This document shows, in pieces, positions 1 through 9,345 of a DNA stretch of 64,000 nucleotides. Numbering within the stretch: the first letter of the stretch is position 1; each line of letters starts with the position of its first letter. Under the pieces are notes generated by a model. That model saw only the letters and a program-made list of their open reading frames with translations. It made no database searches and was not told where the DNA came from. The position numbers and the translations under genes are program-made. Source of the DNA: Phytoseiulus persimilis (lineage: Eukaryota; Arthropoda; Arachnida; Mesostigmata; Phytoseiidae); contig CM075101.1 of the NCBI GenBank assembly GCA_037576195.1, positions 10,230,001 through 10,294,000 on the forward strand, in the 5' to 3' direction.

Positions 1-766
1 ATGACCGAGAGGAGGGCTGAGAAAATTGAGCGCTCTGTCTTCTCGGAGGCGAAGGTGTGACAGAACGAGGAGCAAATGAGAGTGCCAGCATAGCAGCCAA
101 CTTCTCTCACAGCGTACCGGCCGAAGTATCATTGTTTGCTTATTCGGAACGTTGAAATCTTCTTAGAAGACGAAGAAAGATGGGGCCTCTCTAATCAGCG
201 CAGTCATTGAGCTAGGATTGAGGGCTCGCTTGACGGTGCTCCTGCGATGTTTGGCCGCAGGAGTCCGGGTCGTATGTTGTTCTCCTCTGCGTAATTTCTG
301 TCCTCCAGCTCGAACCAATCCTCGCGAGTCGCTCCCGGCATCTCGGACTTCGAGAAAATACTCGGACGGTCGAGATTCTTATTCGATTCCAAGACTTCAA
401 CGTGGGAATGAGGGAGTGGCTCATTCAGCACCGCAATACTCGCTGTATGAGCTCGCCGTGCGATTTTGGTACTTGATCCCAAGCTTCTTCTCCGACCTGT
501 TGAGGCAGGCGTTCGTTCCTGTGAACCATGGTCGAGATCGATTCTCTCCGTAACCTCGTGATATCCATTCGAGACACGCCAACGATCACCTATCCTGGAT
601 ATCCCCGAATCCACGGATGCCGCGGTTAGGAGCGTGCGTGTTCGCGTACGGAGAGCATAGTCATCTGAGGACAAGGAAGCGGGGAGCGATCGATCTGGGC
701 GCACAGCCTCCTTCGATTCCATCGCACTGAATCCAGAAACTATCCGAAAAACGTTGATCTCGAACT
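1..766. other. no gene recognised
   Basis: Both strands were read here. Several open frames exist, the longest about 170 codons on the minus strand near 204-722, but none resembles a known family and opposite-strand frames overlap each other, as expected by chance in DNA of balanced composition. The stretch lies downstream of the former 3' end of the minus-strand BTB-like gene. Confidence 0.5.
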
Positions 767-772
767 TTTATT
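767..772 (-). promoter_or_regulatory. poly(A) signal AATAAA, former 3' end of BTB-like gene 1
   Basis: TTTATT on the plus strand reads AATAAA on the minus strand, about 95 bases past the stop codon (865-867) of the pre-insertion reading frame of BTB-like gene 1. Its paralogue at 5619-7154 has an AATAAA at a similar distance past its own stop, which supports this as the original 3' end. Confidence 0.5.
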
Positions 773-864
773 CCATGAGTGCGGCATTTTTCCGGCAGGA
801 TTGGAGATGAGATATTCTGACGAACGACTCCGGAGTTCACGGTTTTAGATTAGTTCTCAGTAGA

Positions 865-1047
865 CTATGTAGTCCAAGGCGATAGCGAAAGCTCAGAAAC
901 GTTGGCGGATCTTACATCAATCGGTAGAAGAAATGTTCTGCACAAGCCGGGGAAACTCTCGAGCAGGTAGAGGCGAGGGCTATCGACGAGGGAGAAGCTT
1001 CCACCAGCGCTGAACAGATTAATGAAGCCTCCAGAAGATTGAAGTTC
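865..1047 (-). pseudogene. detached C-terminal coding segment of BTB-like gene 1
   Basis: If the transposon at 1056-1735 and one copy of its 8-bp target duplication are removed, the minus-strand frame of BTB-like gene 1 runs through the join without a shift, for 60 more codons and a TAG at 865-867. The peptide includes SAGGSFSLVDSPRLYLLESF, which aligns with DGGSLLLINGGLYLAGGF near the C-terminus of the intact paralogue at 5619-7154. This was therefore the original C-terminus. It is now separated from the main frame by 680 bp of transposon and would be translated only if the element were spliced out. I see no evidence of that. Confidence 0.6.
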
Positions 1048-1055
1048 GTCTAAAG

Positions 1056-1735
1056 CAGAGTTGGGCAGATTCGAATCTCCTCTGATTCGAATCAGATCGG
1101 ATCAGATGTGATTCGAATCATTTTTGATTCGAATCACGTGATTCGATAGCTTCTGTGTCGAATCATTCTGATTCGAATCATTTCTGATTCGAATCAAGTG
1201 ATTCGATGATCCTGATTCGAATCATTTTTGATTCGAACCAGAGGATTCGAATCATGTTCTGATTCGAATCCCAACTATATATGATCGGCTTAGTTTGTCA
1301 GTTTGTCCGCACATTACTTTCCAACTCTGGAGGGGTGATTCCGAGACCAATCTGAGCATTACTTTCCAACTCTGGAGGGGTGATTCCGGGCTCAATCTGA
1401 GCATTACTTCCCAACTCTGGAGGGGTGATTCCGTGACCAATCTGAGCATTACTTCCCAACTCTGGGAACAACTGGGAAGTAATGCTCAGATTGGTCTCGG
1501 AATCACCCCTCCAGCTTTTGAAAAGTATGGTCAGACTGGTCCCGGACTAAGCCGAGTATATGTAGTAAGGATTCGAATCAGAGTGATTCGAATCGTGTGA
1601 TTCGAATCAGATGATCGATCCTGATTCGACGGTTTTTGATTCGAATCACTTTTGATTCGATGTTTCTCGATTCGAATCAGGTGATTCGAATCAAAAGTGA
1701 TTCGACTCAAAGTGATTCGAATCTGCCCAACTCTG
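1056..1735. mobile_element. non-autonomous foldback hAT-like element, copy A1
   Basis: The element starts CAGAGTTGGGCAGATTCG and ends with the inverse complement. It is flanked by a perfect 8-bp direct duplication GTCTAAAG (1048-1055 and 1736-1743); 8-bp duplications are characteristic of hAT transposition. Both arms consist of many copies of the palindrome GATTCGAATC and near variants. Inside them are opposed copies of a TATATGATCGGCTTAGT-like segment, then a 45-bp minisatellite that reverses direction at about 1465, so much of the element can fold back on itself. No transposase frame is present. Copy A2 at 44363-45288 has the same plan in the other orientation. This copy lies inside a host coding sequence. 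Confidence 0.85.
1310..1515. repeat. 45-bp minisatellite core of element A1
   Basis: CCAACTCTGG recurs at 1321, 1366, 1411 and 1456, exactly 45 bases apart. After about 3.5 units the sequence turns around: the segment at about 1434-1458 is the reverse complement of about 1469-1493, giving a near-perfect stem of about 24 bp with a short loop. Because 45 is a multiple of three and the unit has no stop in some frames, the array produces spurious open reading frames that should not be called genes. Confidence 0.85.
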
Positions 1736-2944
1736 GTCTAAAGCTTCTGCATTCTGCGTCGCAATCTGGTGATGATAGAGACCGATACGATCGGAACGAG
1801 ATCGCATTTCCATTGCTGGGTCGACGAAGACACGAGAGGACAAACATAAGCTTCCCTGACAGAACCAAACTCTGCGGTTGTTCGGTTTTCGTTTCGTGAG
1901 AAAAATGGAAGAATTCCCTCTTGAGTTCGAGAATATAAGTACTGAACCTTGCATGAGTCCGATCGCAAGCAGATGGCCATCATCCTCGAAATTCATGTGT
2001 CTTATCTTATCAACGAAATCGATCACTACAACGAAACTCTCGTCGTTGATCCATTGCAGCACAGAATCACTGGGTCCATCGTCTCGCACCGCGAAGACGA
2101 GCTTTTGCCTCGTCAAAATCCGCTTGCATCCACTCAACACTCCCATACGCACTCGCTGGCCATCCAAATCTTTTCGAAAATTTTGGCTGTCCGACTTGTA
2201 GAGCACATAGGATCCATGTTTGAGGTAGAAGAAGTCCTCCATCTTGGTGCTCTCTATGCTGATGTGTTTCCCAAAGAGATTCACACATTTCAGTAGGTCT
2301 CCGTCGAGAATGACTGTTCTCATGTTCTGTGCTCCTCTAAGTGTAAACATAGGCACTGAGCGTCTGTTGAAATCGACAGGTATAGCCCGCAGGTTCAAAT
2401 CGATACCCTCACCCAGCTTTTCTTTGACTAGATTCAGCGCGTTCGACATCACATCCGGATTGATATCGCAATGCTTTGCGATCCGTGCCATCTGCTGTTT
2501 GTAGATGTCGGCTGTCCGCAAAGGACTGTTCGGAAGAAGTCGGAAGCATTGCATCACTGTCTCGCTTGACAACTCTGATGGATAGTCGCTCTCAGAAAAT
2601 CCTCCGATCTCGCAAACTGCCCCGAAAGTTTTCGACGTCAACTCTCTCAGGTGCAGTTGACCACTCACAGCGAACAGATTCAATAAATCCGGCAAACTCC
2701 GAGGGAGATTTCCCTCCGTATGTGCATTGAACAAATGGACCACCGTGCTTTGCGGGACAGTGAGCACAATGTACGAAGTGCCTTCAGCGAAATGTTTCCT
2801 CAGAACTGGCGAACCCTTCCAGACCGCTTCACCGAGGCGTACGATCTCGCCGTCGCTCGTTTGAACGGAGTTTTTGATCGATGCCTCACCAGCAGATGCC
2901 AGGTAAAGCTCGAGCTCGAAAAGGATGTCAGCTGGATTAGACAT
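1691..2944 (-). CDS. BTB/Skp1-fold protein, C-terminus replaced by transposon sequence
   Basis: Single-exon frame of 417 codons. Residues ~27-110 have the shape of a Skp1/BTB (POZ) domain, opening VQTSDGEIVRLGEAVWKGSP, which recalls the SSDGEIF start of Skp1. A helical segment follows around the motif LRTADIYKQQ, in the position of a BACK-like linker. The rest is rich in predicted beta strands. It aligns along its length with the protein at 5619-7154, so the two are paralogues. The last 14 or so codons (after EALD) are read from the hAT-like element and the stop codon lies inside it, so the original C-terminus is lost. BTB proteins of this shape often act as adaptors for Cul3 ubiquitin ligases, but that role is inference. 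The gene may still yield a shortened protein or may be dying. Confidence 0.62.
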   Translation of the reverse strand: MSNPADILFELELYLASAGEASIKNSVQTSDGEIVRLGEAVWKGSPVLRKHFAEGTSYIVLTVPQSTVVHLFNAHTEGNLPRSLPDLLNLFAVSGQLHLRELTSKTFGAVCEIGGFSESDYPSELSSETVMQCFRLLPNSPLRTADIYKQQMARIAKHCDINPDVMSNALNLVKEKLGEGIDLNLRAIPVDFNRRSVPMFTLRGAQNMRTVILDGDLLKCVNLFGKHISIESTKMEDFFYLKHGSYVLYKSDSQNFRKDLDGQRVRMGVLSGCKRILTRQKLVFAVRDDGPSDSVLQWINDESFVVVIDFVDKIRHMNFEDDGHLLAIGLMQGSVLIFSNSRGNSSIFLTKRKPNNRRVWFCQGSLCLSSRVFVDPAMEMRSRSDRIGLYHHQIATQNAEALDQSWADSNHFESNHF

Positions 2945-4864
2945 TCTTCCAGCTGACAGCGAAGGTTCTTGTGATTTTCAGCAGTCGGTGGGCGAACCAC
3001 CTTTGAACAGCGTCCCTGCAGAATCAGACGTCCGATTTACTTCCTGCGGAATCGCACTTGTTTCAGAGCATCGCGTTGCACTGTCCCAAGCAACGTTATG
3101 CGCTCCTCTGGACCCGGATCCCTGTCATCAGTTGGATAAGCAGGAGCGGAGTCTCAACTCAACAACGGAAGCCGATTTCACATCTCTTCCTTGGAAGCTT
3201 TGGTTCTCTTACGAGTTCCGTCGAATATTACCGATCGGCAATGTTCTCTAGATGAGACACATCGATCAGTTCTGAAACTTATGGACCTCAGGTTTGGCTC
3301 AATACCTCAGAGTTCAGTTACGGAGAAGTCTGATCGAGGAATTCGTCCCATGAGGGTGGACTCGAATGTTGACAAAGAGATAGTCATGACAATGTTCATT
3401 CAACTCACAAGCGAGCGTTCCTGGAGACACTAGTGGGTACTCGGTTACTCGGCCCGAGATAGAGCAGCGCCGAAAACAGCCGAAGTGCTGGTTCCAAGGC
3501 GTCAACCGGCGGCGCAGGGAGAGAGCAATACGAAGTACACAGAGAGCATGCTGTGTCCCGCCGCTGCTCATCGCGTGGTGCCCGCCGTCTCAGCCGCCCT
3601 TCTTGTATGATGGCGAGTTGACCGACCGTGTTTTTCGGTCGCTCTCAAAGAGGGGCCCAACAAACAAGTACAAAGTCGTGTATGCGGAACGCATCGGACC
3701 TGGCGAGCACCATGTCTCGGAAATAGAAACGCGCACCCAGCGGTATCCAGACGAATCTTAGGATCATCCAGGGAATCGGCAACCAATCGAGCCAACTCTC
3801 GGTTTGCCGCGCTCGAGGATTGCCAAGAGAGGCAATCACCCTCCCAGCAGCGGAGGGGGAGAGAGCGCGCCGAATCGAAATGTCAAATGACTATATGACG
3901 CATGAGATGGGCTATATCACGAGCATAGCGCGTCTTCCCCCTCTGTTGGCTGAAGACACATTGATACACCATGTGTCGCCACGATACTTCACCAGGGAAC
4001 CGAATAGTAGCGAAGAAGTTGGGGCTTTTCGCTTTTGAGTCTAGCATCGGTTGGATCGATCGCTTGAAGTCTGAACATGGACTTTTCTGCCGTGATATCT
4101 GTGGCGGAGAGGCGTCAGTCGACGAATGAATAGTTGATCGGAGCTCGCAGGATTTTCTCCCCTATCTACTCGCGTCTTTGGCCGATTCCTGAGAAAAAAA
4201 AAATACAACTTCGAGGGAACTCTCGCAAGAATGGACCTGTGGTCGCCCGTTCAGTTCATTGGAAGTCTCATTCAAAGATTCGAGAGTCGTCGGGAGCACT
4301 TCGATGAGCCGATGGAACTCCGGAAAAATTCCGGGGATTCTTTCGGATTGTCTCTCTCAGATAACATCCCTTGAGGAAATTGAGCTCGAGGGAACTCGTT
4401 CGAGAGAGACGTTTTGAATAGACAGTGAGATCCGAGAATATTGACGTAAATCTGACAAAAACCTGATACAGAACTTGACAGTGAAAAACGAGACAGAGAC
4501 ATGGGAGAGTTTTCAGAATTAAGAACCGCCCGGCGAATCCGACCCCGTCCCCGCTTGGCAGGCCGACCTGGCCTGGAGGCTCGGCAAAGACTTTTGAGCG
4601 ATCGGAGCTTGTCGACAAACTCTGGCCTCGAGGCGATGCCCGATGATTTTTCAGAGAATGAGGCTGGATTTGTCTCCGGAAGACATCAAATTCGAAAAGC
4701 AACCCTGCTCGTACCAACGCATACCCGTTGCAGCTGCTGTCGTTCCCGACTCGATAACTCAGATCTGTCATCCCAGATCTGTACGATACTCGTCGGGCCA
4801 AAGTTATGTTTCCAGCGAAAGAATGGTCCGGCCAAGTTTATTCGAAGTATCCGCCCCGTGACTC
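2945..4864. other. intergenic, no gene recognised
   Basis: This stretch separates the first BTB-like gene from a mariner relic. Short open frames occur on both strands. One minus-strand frame at 3645-3839 encodes a hydrophobic peptide, but it has no start context, partner exon or family match that I can support. Confidence 0.4.
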
Positions 4865-5159
4865 TTATAAGATCGCCCATCTATCTGGCAGTCTGGGAGT
4901 ACCTTGGTGATTGAATTCTCCTCCCCCCTTTGGACGCGAACCATTCATCGAGCTATTTCCTCCCAATTTTTCGTATGATATTAAGCGCTGGTAGGAGAGC
5001 GTGTCGCATCGTAACGAAATTTGGAAATCTGTCGGAGCTAAGTCTGGAGACGAAGCGAAATTCAGCAAGCTTCCCCCGAACGGATTTCGAGGTATGACTA
5101 GGAGCGTTCACATGTAGAAAAATCCTTTGAGCTGTCACCGCTGATATTTTGCGCTCCAC
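4865..5159 (-). mobile_element. mariner-type transposase relic (C-terminal part)
   Basis: Two overlapping minus-strand frames carry consecutive hallmarks of a mariner transposase C-terminus. The first, around 5159-5070, has IFLHVNAPSHTSKSVRGKL, like the family's IFLHDNARPH block but with Asn where the catalytic Asp is expected. The second, 5068-4865, has SPDLAPTDF, the SPDLxPxDF block holding the third catalytic Asp, and ends near LPDRW, like the usual LPxRW end. At least one frameshift separates the two halves and I see no N-terminal half or terminal inverted repeats. This is an old, dead fragment of a plain DNA transposon. Confidence 0.75.
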
Positions 5160-5528
5160 GGGTAAAACGGTTGTTGTTTGTTCCGATTCCTATCTCAATG
5201 ACTCTTTTGGACACTTGTTCGCTACGAATATTTGCGAGTGAACGGCTCGCAAACTCACGGCTTCCTCGCTCGAACCGCTGCGAAGACCTGATTCGTTTGG
5301 GTCGCTGATGAGATGTCCCGGACCCCGCTCGCTGACCCTCTCGTGGGCAGCTATATGACTCTAGGAGTTCATATCGTCACTACTCTCCCTGGCTCACCTG
5401 TGCGGGAGCTTCGAAACGGCTGAATCTCACGCATCACAAGCGACTGTGAGCCCATCGCTACTTAAGGATATGCTTGATGAATCTGAATATTCGTTTCCAA
5501 GAAAAAGATCCATTGTTCGTGGCGGTAT
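5160..5528. other. intergenic, no gene recognised
   Basis: Nothing supportable is seen between the mariner relic and the 3' end of the second BTB-like gene. The missing N-terminal half of the mariner could not be traced here. Confidence 0.4.
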
Positions 5529-5534
5529 TTTATT
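5529..5534 (-). promoter_or_regulatory. poly(A) signal AATAAA of BTB-like gene 2
   Basis: TTTATT on the plus strand gives AATAAA on the minus strand, about 85 bases downstream of the stop codon at 5619. This is a normal distance for a short 3' untranslated region. Confidence 0.5.
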
Positions 5535-5618
5535 AACATCCAATGTGAGCGTTCGTCATTCATTCGAGTGGATTGAAGGAGCTCGTTTACCAAGGATGGG
5601 AGCTGGAATTGGGACGTT

Positions 5619-7154
5619 TCAGAACGACAACAAGAGCTCTATGAGAGAGTGACATGAGCCCTCTGTAAGAATTGTTTTCTTCACAGTGAGCGAGGGGAAG
5701 CCTCCGGCCAGATACAGGCCTCCATTAATCAACAGGAGTGAGCCCCCATCAACATGATTCACGGCGCGCAAGGCGCGAATAAACTCGCACGCGTCGCATT
5801 TGAGAAGCTGCGAAAACCTCCTTCCCAAGGCTCGTGCAGAGCAGCCACGTCCGAGAACAAGCTTCGACCGCGGGAAGACGCTCGATTCGACTGCTCGGTA
5901 GGCTTTCAGCAACCAATGCAGCTTCAGTTGCCGATCAACCGCTATTTGCTTCCTCAGCGAGCGGAATTTTTGACTCTTAAGAACCTTGACACAATATTCC
6001 ATTGTCTGCAATCGTCCGTCCCTCAACGGAATCAGGATACGATTCTCGAGCTCGTAGAACACAACCGAATCGGACTGCCGGGCGACCGCAAGAATACCGG
6101 CTTCACAATCGAAATCGACAGCTTCGATTCTGTGTCTGGTTCGTAGTTTTCGCTCAAATCTCTCGTCATCCACCCAAAGCCAAAGGGAATCCCGGTTACC
6201 TTCTCGTCGAACTGCGATTACGAGATCCAGTTTTGCCTGAACGAGCGTACAATTATTGAGAACCTCGACCGAGTCGCCTTTGTCCCTGATACTCTTGCGA
6301 TACACGCGGCCGCCCGACTCATGAAGCACATATGATCCGTATTTGAGGAAGAAAACTCTGGAATGCCCGATTGACTCGAAGTCGAAGTATTTTCCGAAAA
6401 GATTCACGTGGATCAATTTCTTCCCGTCAAACAACTCTGTGCGGAGCTCACCTCTACGTTCACGAATGACAAGCGAAACTTTCCGCGTGTCGAAACCCAA
6501 GGGAATGCCGTCCAGATCTAGCCCGAGGTATTTCTCGACCCTCTCTCTAAGCAGATTGACGACGTTCGTCATGACGTATTGATCTTTTCCGCAATGTTTG
6601 CCGATGCGTTCAAGCTGCTGTTTGTAGATATCAGCCGTCCTCAGAGGACAATCCAGAAGGACTTTGAAACATTGCATCACGGTCTCGCCGGAACACGCTA
6701 ACGGGAAGTCGAGCTCGCCGAAGGCTTCCGTCTCGCAGAGTGCTCTGAAGCATTTGGATCTCAAGGCCTCGAGTTCTAGCTGATGAGTCACAGCGAGGAG
6801 GTCCCACAGAGTGCCTGGGTCCCTCGGCAGAACCTCATTCCTGTGCGCATTGAGCAGAGCCCGCAAACTGCTTCCAGGAATACTGACCCTCAGGAACGAG
6901 GTGGATGCGGTGGAATGCCCCCTCAAAACAGGCGACGACTCCCATAGAGTCTTATCGAGTTCGACTATGATGCCGTCGCTCGCCTGAACCGAGCTTTTGG
7001 TCGAAGTTCCCAAGCCCAAGAACTCTAGCTCGGAAATTATATCATCGAGAGACTTCGGCATCTTTCCACCGCGAGACATATTCGATGGAGTATGACTCGC
7101 TTCGGGAAGTATTGAGAGACTGTGAGATGAGAGAAGTTTTCCGGTTTCCTGCAA
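5619..7154 (-). CDS. BTB/Skp1-fold protein, intact paralogue
   Basis: Uninterrupted 511-codon frame. The first Met is at 7154. Alignment with the paralogue at 1691-2944 favours a start near MSRGGK (7079) or MPKSLDD (7061), since MPKSLDDIISELE matches the other gene's MSNPADILFELE. Order of parts from the first Met: a Skp1/BTB-like domain at about residues 55-145 (VQASDGIIVELDKTLWESSP onward), a helical block with CPLRTADIYKQQ near 173-184, then a long beta-rich region including SLWLWVDDERF and VDFDCEAGILAV, which could be a propeller-like or novel fold. No introns or membrane segments are apparent. A role as a protein-interaction adaptor is plausible from the domain, but the target is unknown. 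With the neighbouring copy and the relic near 23 kb it forms a small local family. Confidence 0.75.
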   Translation of the reverse strand: MQETGKLLSSHSLSILPEASHTPSNMSRGGKMPKSLDDIISELEFLGLGTSTKSSVQASDGIIVELDKTLWESSPVLRGHSTASTSFLRVSIPGSSLRALLNAHRNEVLPRDPGTLWDLLAVTHQLELEALRSKCFRALCETEAFGELDFPLACSGETVMQCFKVLLDCPLRTADIYKQQLERIGKHCGKDQYVMTNVVNLLRERVEKYLGLDLDGIPLGFDTRKVSLVIRERRGELRTELFDGKKLIHVNLFGKYFDFESIGHSRVFFLKYGSYVLHESGGRVYRKSIRDKGDSVEVLNNCTLVQAKLDLVIAVRREGNRDSLWLWVDDERFERKLRTRHRIEAVDFDCEAGILAVARQSDSVVFYELENRILIPLRDGRLQTMEYCVKVLKSQKFRSLRKQIAVDRQLKLHWLLKAYRAVESSVFPRSKLVLGRGCSARALGRRFSQLLKCDACEFIRALRAVNHVDGGSLLLINGGLYLAGGFPSLTVKKTILTEGSCHSLIELLLSF

Positions 7155-8415
7155 ATCATGGATTGTTCTCAGAATACAGGATCGATTACCTCATCATTGG
7201 AAGGAGAGGCAGAAAATTCGCTGCCCGGCAACGCTCCGGATAGGAGCGCAAACGGCTGTCGAGGGGCTGAGATAGCCTGCTGCGAGTTATCGAGATACAT
7301 CAGACCTCCGATGACTGAGCATTTTCTTGTGTTCGAATAAGCTCGGAATCACAGGTTTGTTTTCTACAAAAGAGAGACAGTCGAACGAACGAAAGAGCCA
7401 TACACTAGATCCGATGGATGGCTGCATAGTTTTGGGAAGAGAGCACAGTGGGATGGGTGGGGCGCAGAAAGACACTGTAAATCATCATGATCTGGTGGCT
7501 TACGCTATCGAGTCTGGTCGTTTGCGGCGAAGCGGATGAATCTCGGTTGGTTTCGTCTGTGTCACTGTAGAGCAGCTCTCCTGTATCTTCGGGATCTCGA
7601 GAAAGAGCTCTCAGTTAGAGCAACGGCAATTATTCACTCCGGATGAAGCCTCGCTCGTCTGTTCTTCGTCAACGCGAGACGGCGTTTTTATGAGGAGACG
7701 AGGGAAAGTCCCCTCAACTCGGCTCCTTCTCTGAGGCGCACCTGGATAGCTTATCTATAACGAAAATCTAGCACTGACGTTTATCTGGGGGAATGATACT
7801 GAGAATCTCCGGGAACTATCTACCGATAACTTCCGTTGCTTCACCTGATTGAGACAGTCTCCCAATACGTTCAATCCGAGGGCTAAAGTAATGAACGACT
7901 TGTTTCCGCGGAACTTCTCTAAGGGCCGACTCGTGGTATCACAACGGCGTTTGAAGGCGTCAAAAATCTAGTCACTGGAAGTTCCAGCCAAAGAGACAGA
8001 AGGTCTCGTCAGATAGTTTCCGAACACGAGAACTTTCAGCTCCTGAAATCCATTGTGAGAGCATTGGACTCCGTATTCACGGTATTCGAGGGGATTCGTG
8101 ATACCTTGAGCAGGGAAAATCGATGAGAACCAAGTTTTTTTTTTAACCGAACTCGTCCTGATCAATTCCTGGAAGCTCTCCCGATCAAACCGTAATGCAA
8201 TAATCCAGTAATCAAGTCTCTGGTCTTCTGCAAGGTATGGAGAGACCGACGCTAGAGCAAGAGATCCATCCGCAGATTAGAGTAAGCACTGTCTGGCTGC
8301 CTTCCTCTGTCGGGTTATTGAGCACATTCGGGCAAGTGATTCTTCGATCCAAAGAATGGTGAACCGTGAAAAGCAGTGCCTAACATGAGCCTGAATTAGA
8401 CGAAACCCAACTAAC
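7155..8415. other. intergenic upstream of BTB-like gene 2
   Basis: This region should hold the promoter of the minus-strand gene that starts near 7.1 kb. No TATA-like element, repeat or coding segment could be identified with confidence. Confidence 0.35.
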
Positions 8416-8877
8416 TCAGCGTCTGTTGAATGCGAACGACACAACGGGGGCAAAACGAATCCGCTCGATAACAGTCGAGGATCGGCCCTGCCAGCACTCT
8501 GAGCCCAGCGGATATGCTGAGAAGCAGTAACAGCAGACAAGGCTCCGGACCGGGACGAGAATCGGCTTGCGTGAGATGTGTATCTGGAAGTTCTGAGGCA
8601 CGTCATCTAGGAACGAATCCTCGATGAAGAGGGAACACGTGATCGACTGGGTCTCGACGAGAACCCTTCTGCAGAGATGACAGGTCACACCAAAAGGTCC
8701 AAGAGGTGTGATCACCACTGCAGTTGAAGAAAGAAACTCCTGATGGCCGCTGACCATACTTGCCACTGGAGTGGAAGTATCATAAATATGCATGATTACT
8801 GATGCCGATTCCAGAGTGAACCCAATCATCGCATTGGATGTGAGTTCTACACGGCGATTCGGAATTTCGCCACGCAA
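8416..8877 (-). mobile_element. probable LINE ORF1 (gag-like) relic with degenerate zinc knuckle
   Basis: A 153-codon minus-strand frame ends in a pattern typical of ORF1 proteins of Jockey/I-type non-LTR retrotransposons: a GVT...RRV stretch, a hydrophobic strand SITCSLFIED, a VP.. block, then PVRSLVCCYCFSAYPLGSEC. In the family that last block reads roughly PxPLRCxxCxxxGHxxxxC, a zinc knuckle. Here the knuckle His is missing and the spacing is altered, so it could not bind zinc normally. No endonuclease or reverse transcriptase follows on that strand, so this is a 5'-end fragment of a dead LINE. The match is by pattern only. Confidence 0.42.
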
Positions 8878-9345
8878 TGGGATTCCCCCACTTGTGAGAG
8901 CATCTTAACTTTGCAATGATTTCGGGTTGCCGCTGAAAACGCGGATCCACGATCCTCATAAATTCTGCTCTCGGACATTAGCCGGCCCAGCTTAACTTAT
9001 CTCCGTCCATCTAATTCAACGTGTTCTTTGGAAGGTTGTTTCTGTAAGGTCGAGTGTCGGACTCCCCCTCTCTCTAGAATACGATGTGCAGGTCTACCTT
9101 CTCTCCCATACGGATGAGCACAATGTAAACAATGCTCGATAAGACGCGTTGGTGTTTGTTTACTCCGAGTCGTTGATGATTTATCTGTAGAGAAGCAAAC
9201 TTTCGATTGTTTCCGGTCGGACCGGAGTGCCTCTTCAACAGTTCTCAGTGATTAGATCCGTCAGTCGCAATCGACCTCAGGTGCCAGGGGAAACGCTACT
9301 ATCGAAGACGCTTCTTGAAGATCTCAGAACGAAACACAAGACAGG
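8878..9345. other. upstream region of zinc-finger gene
   Basis: These bases precede the start codon of the C2H2 gene. A non-coding first exon could lie here (an AG falls just before the start region at about 9342), but no splice donor or promoter element can be fixed. Confidence 0.35.
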
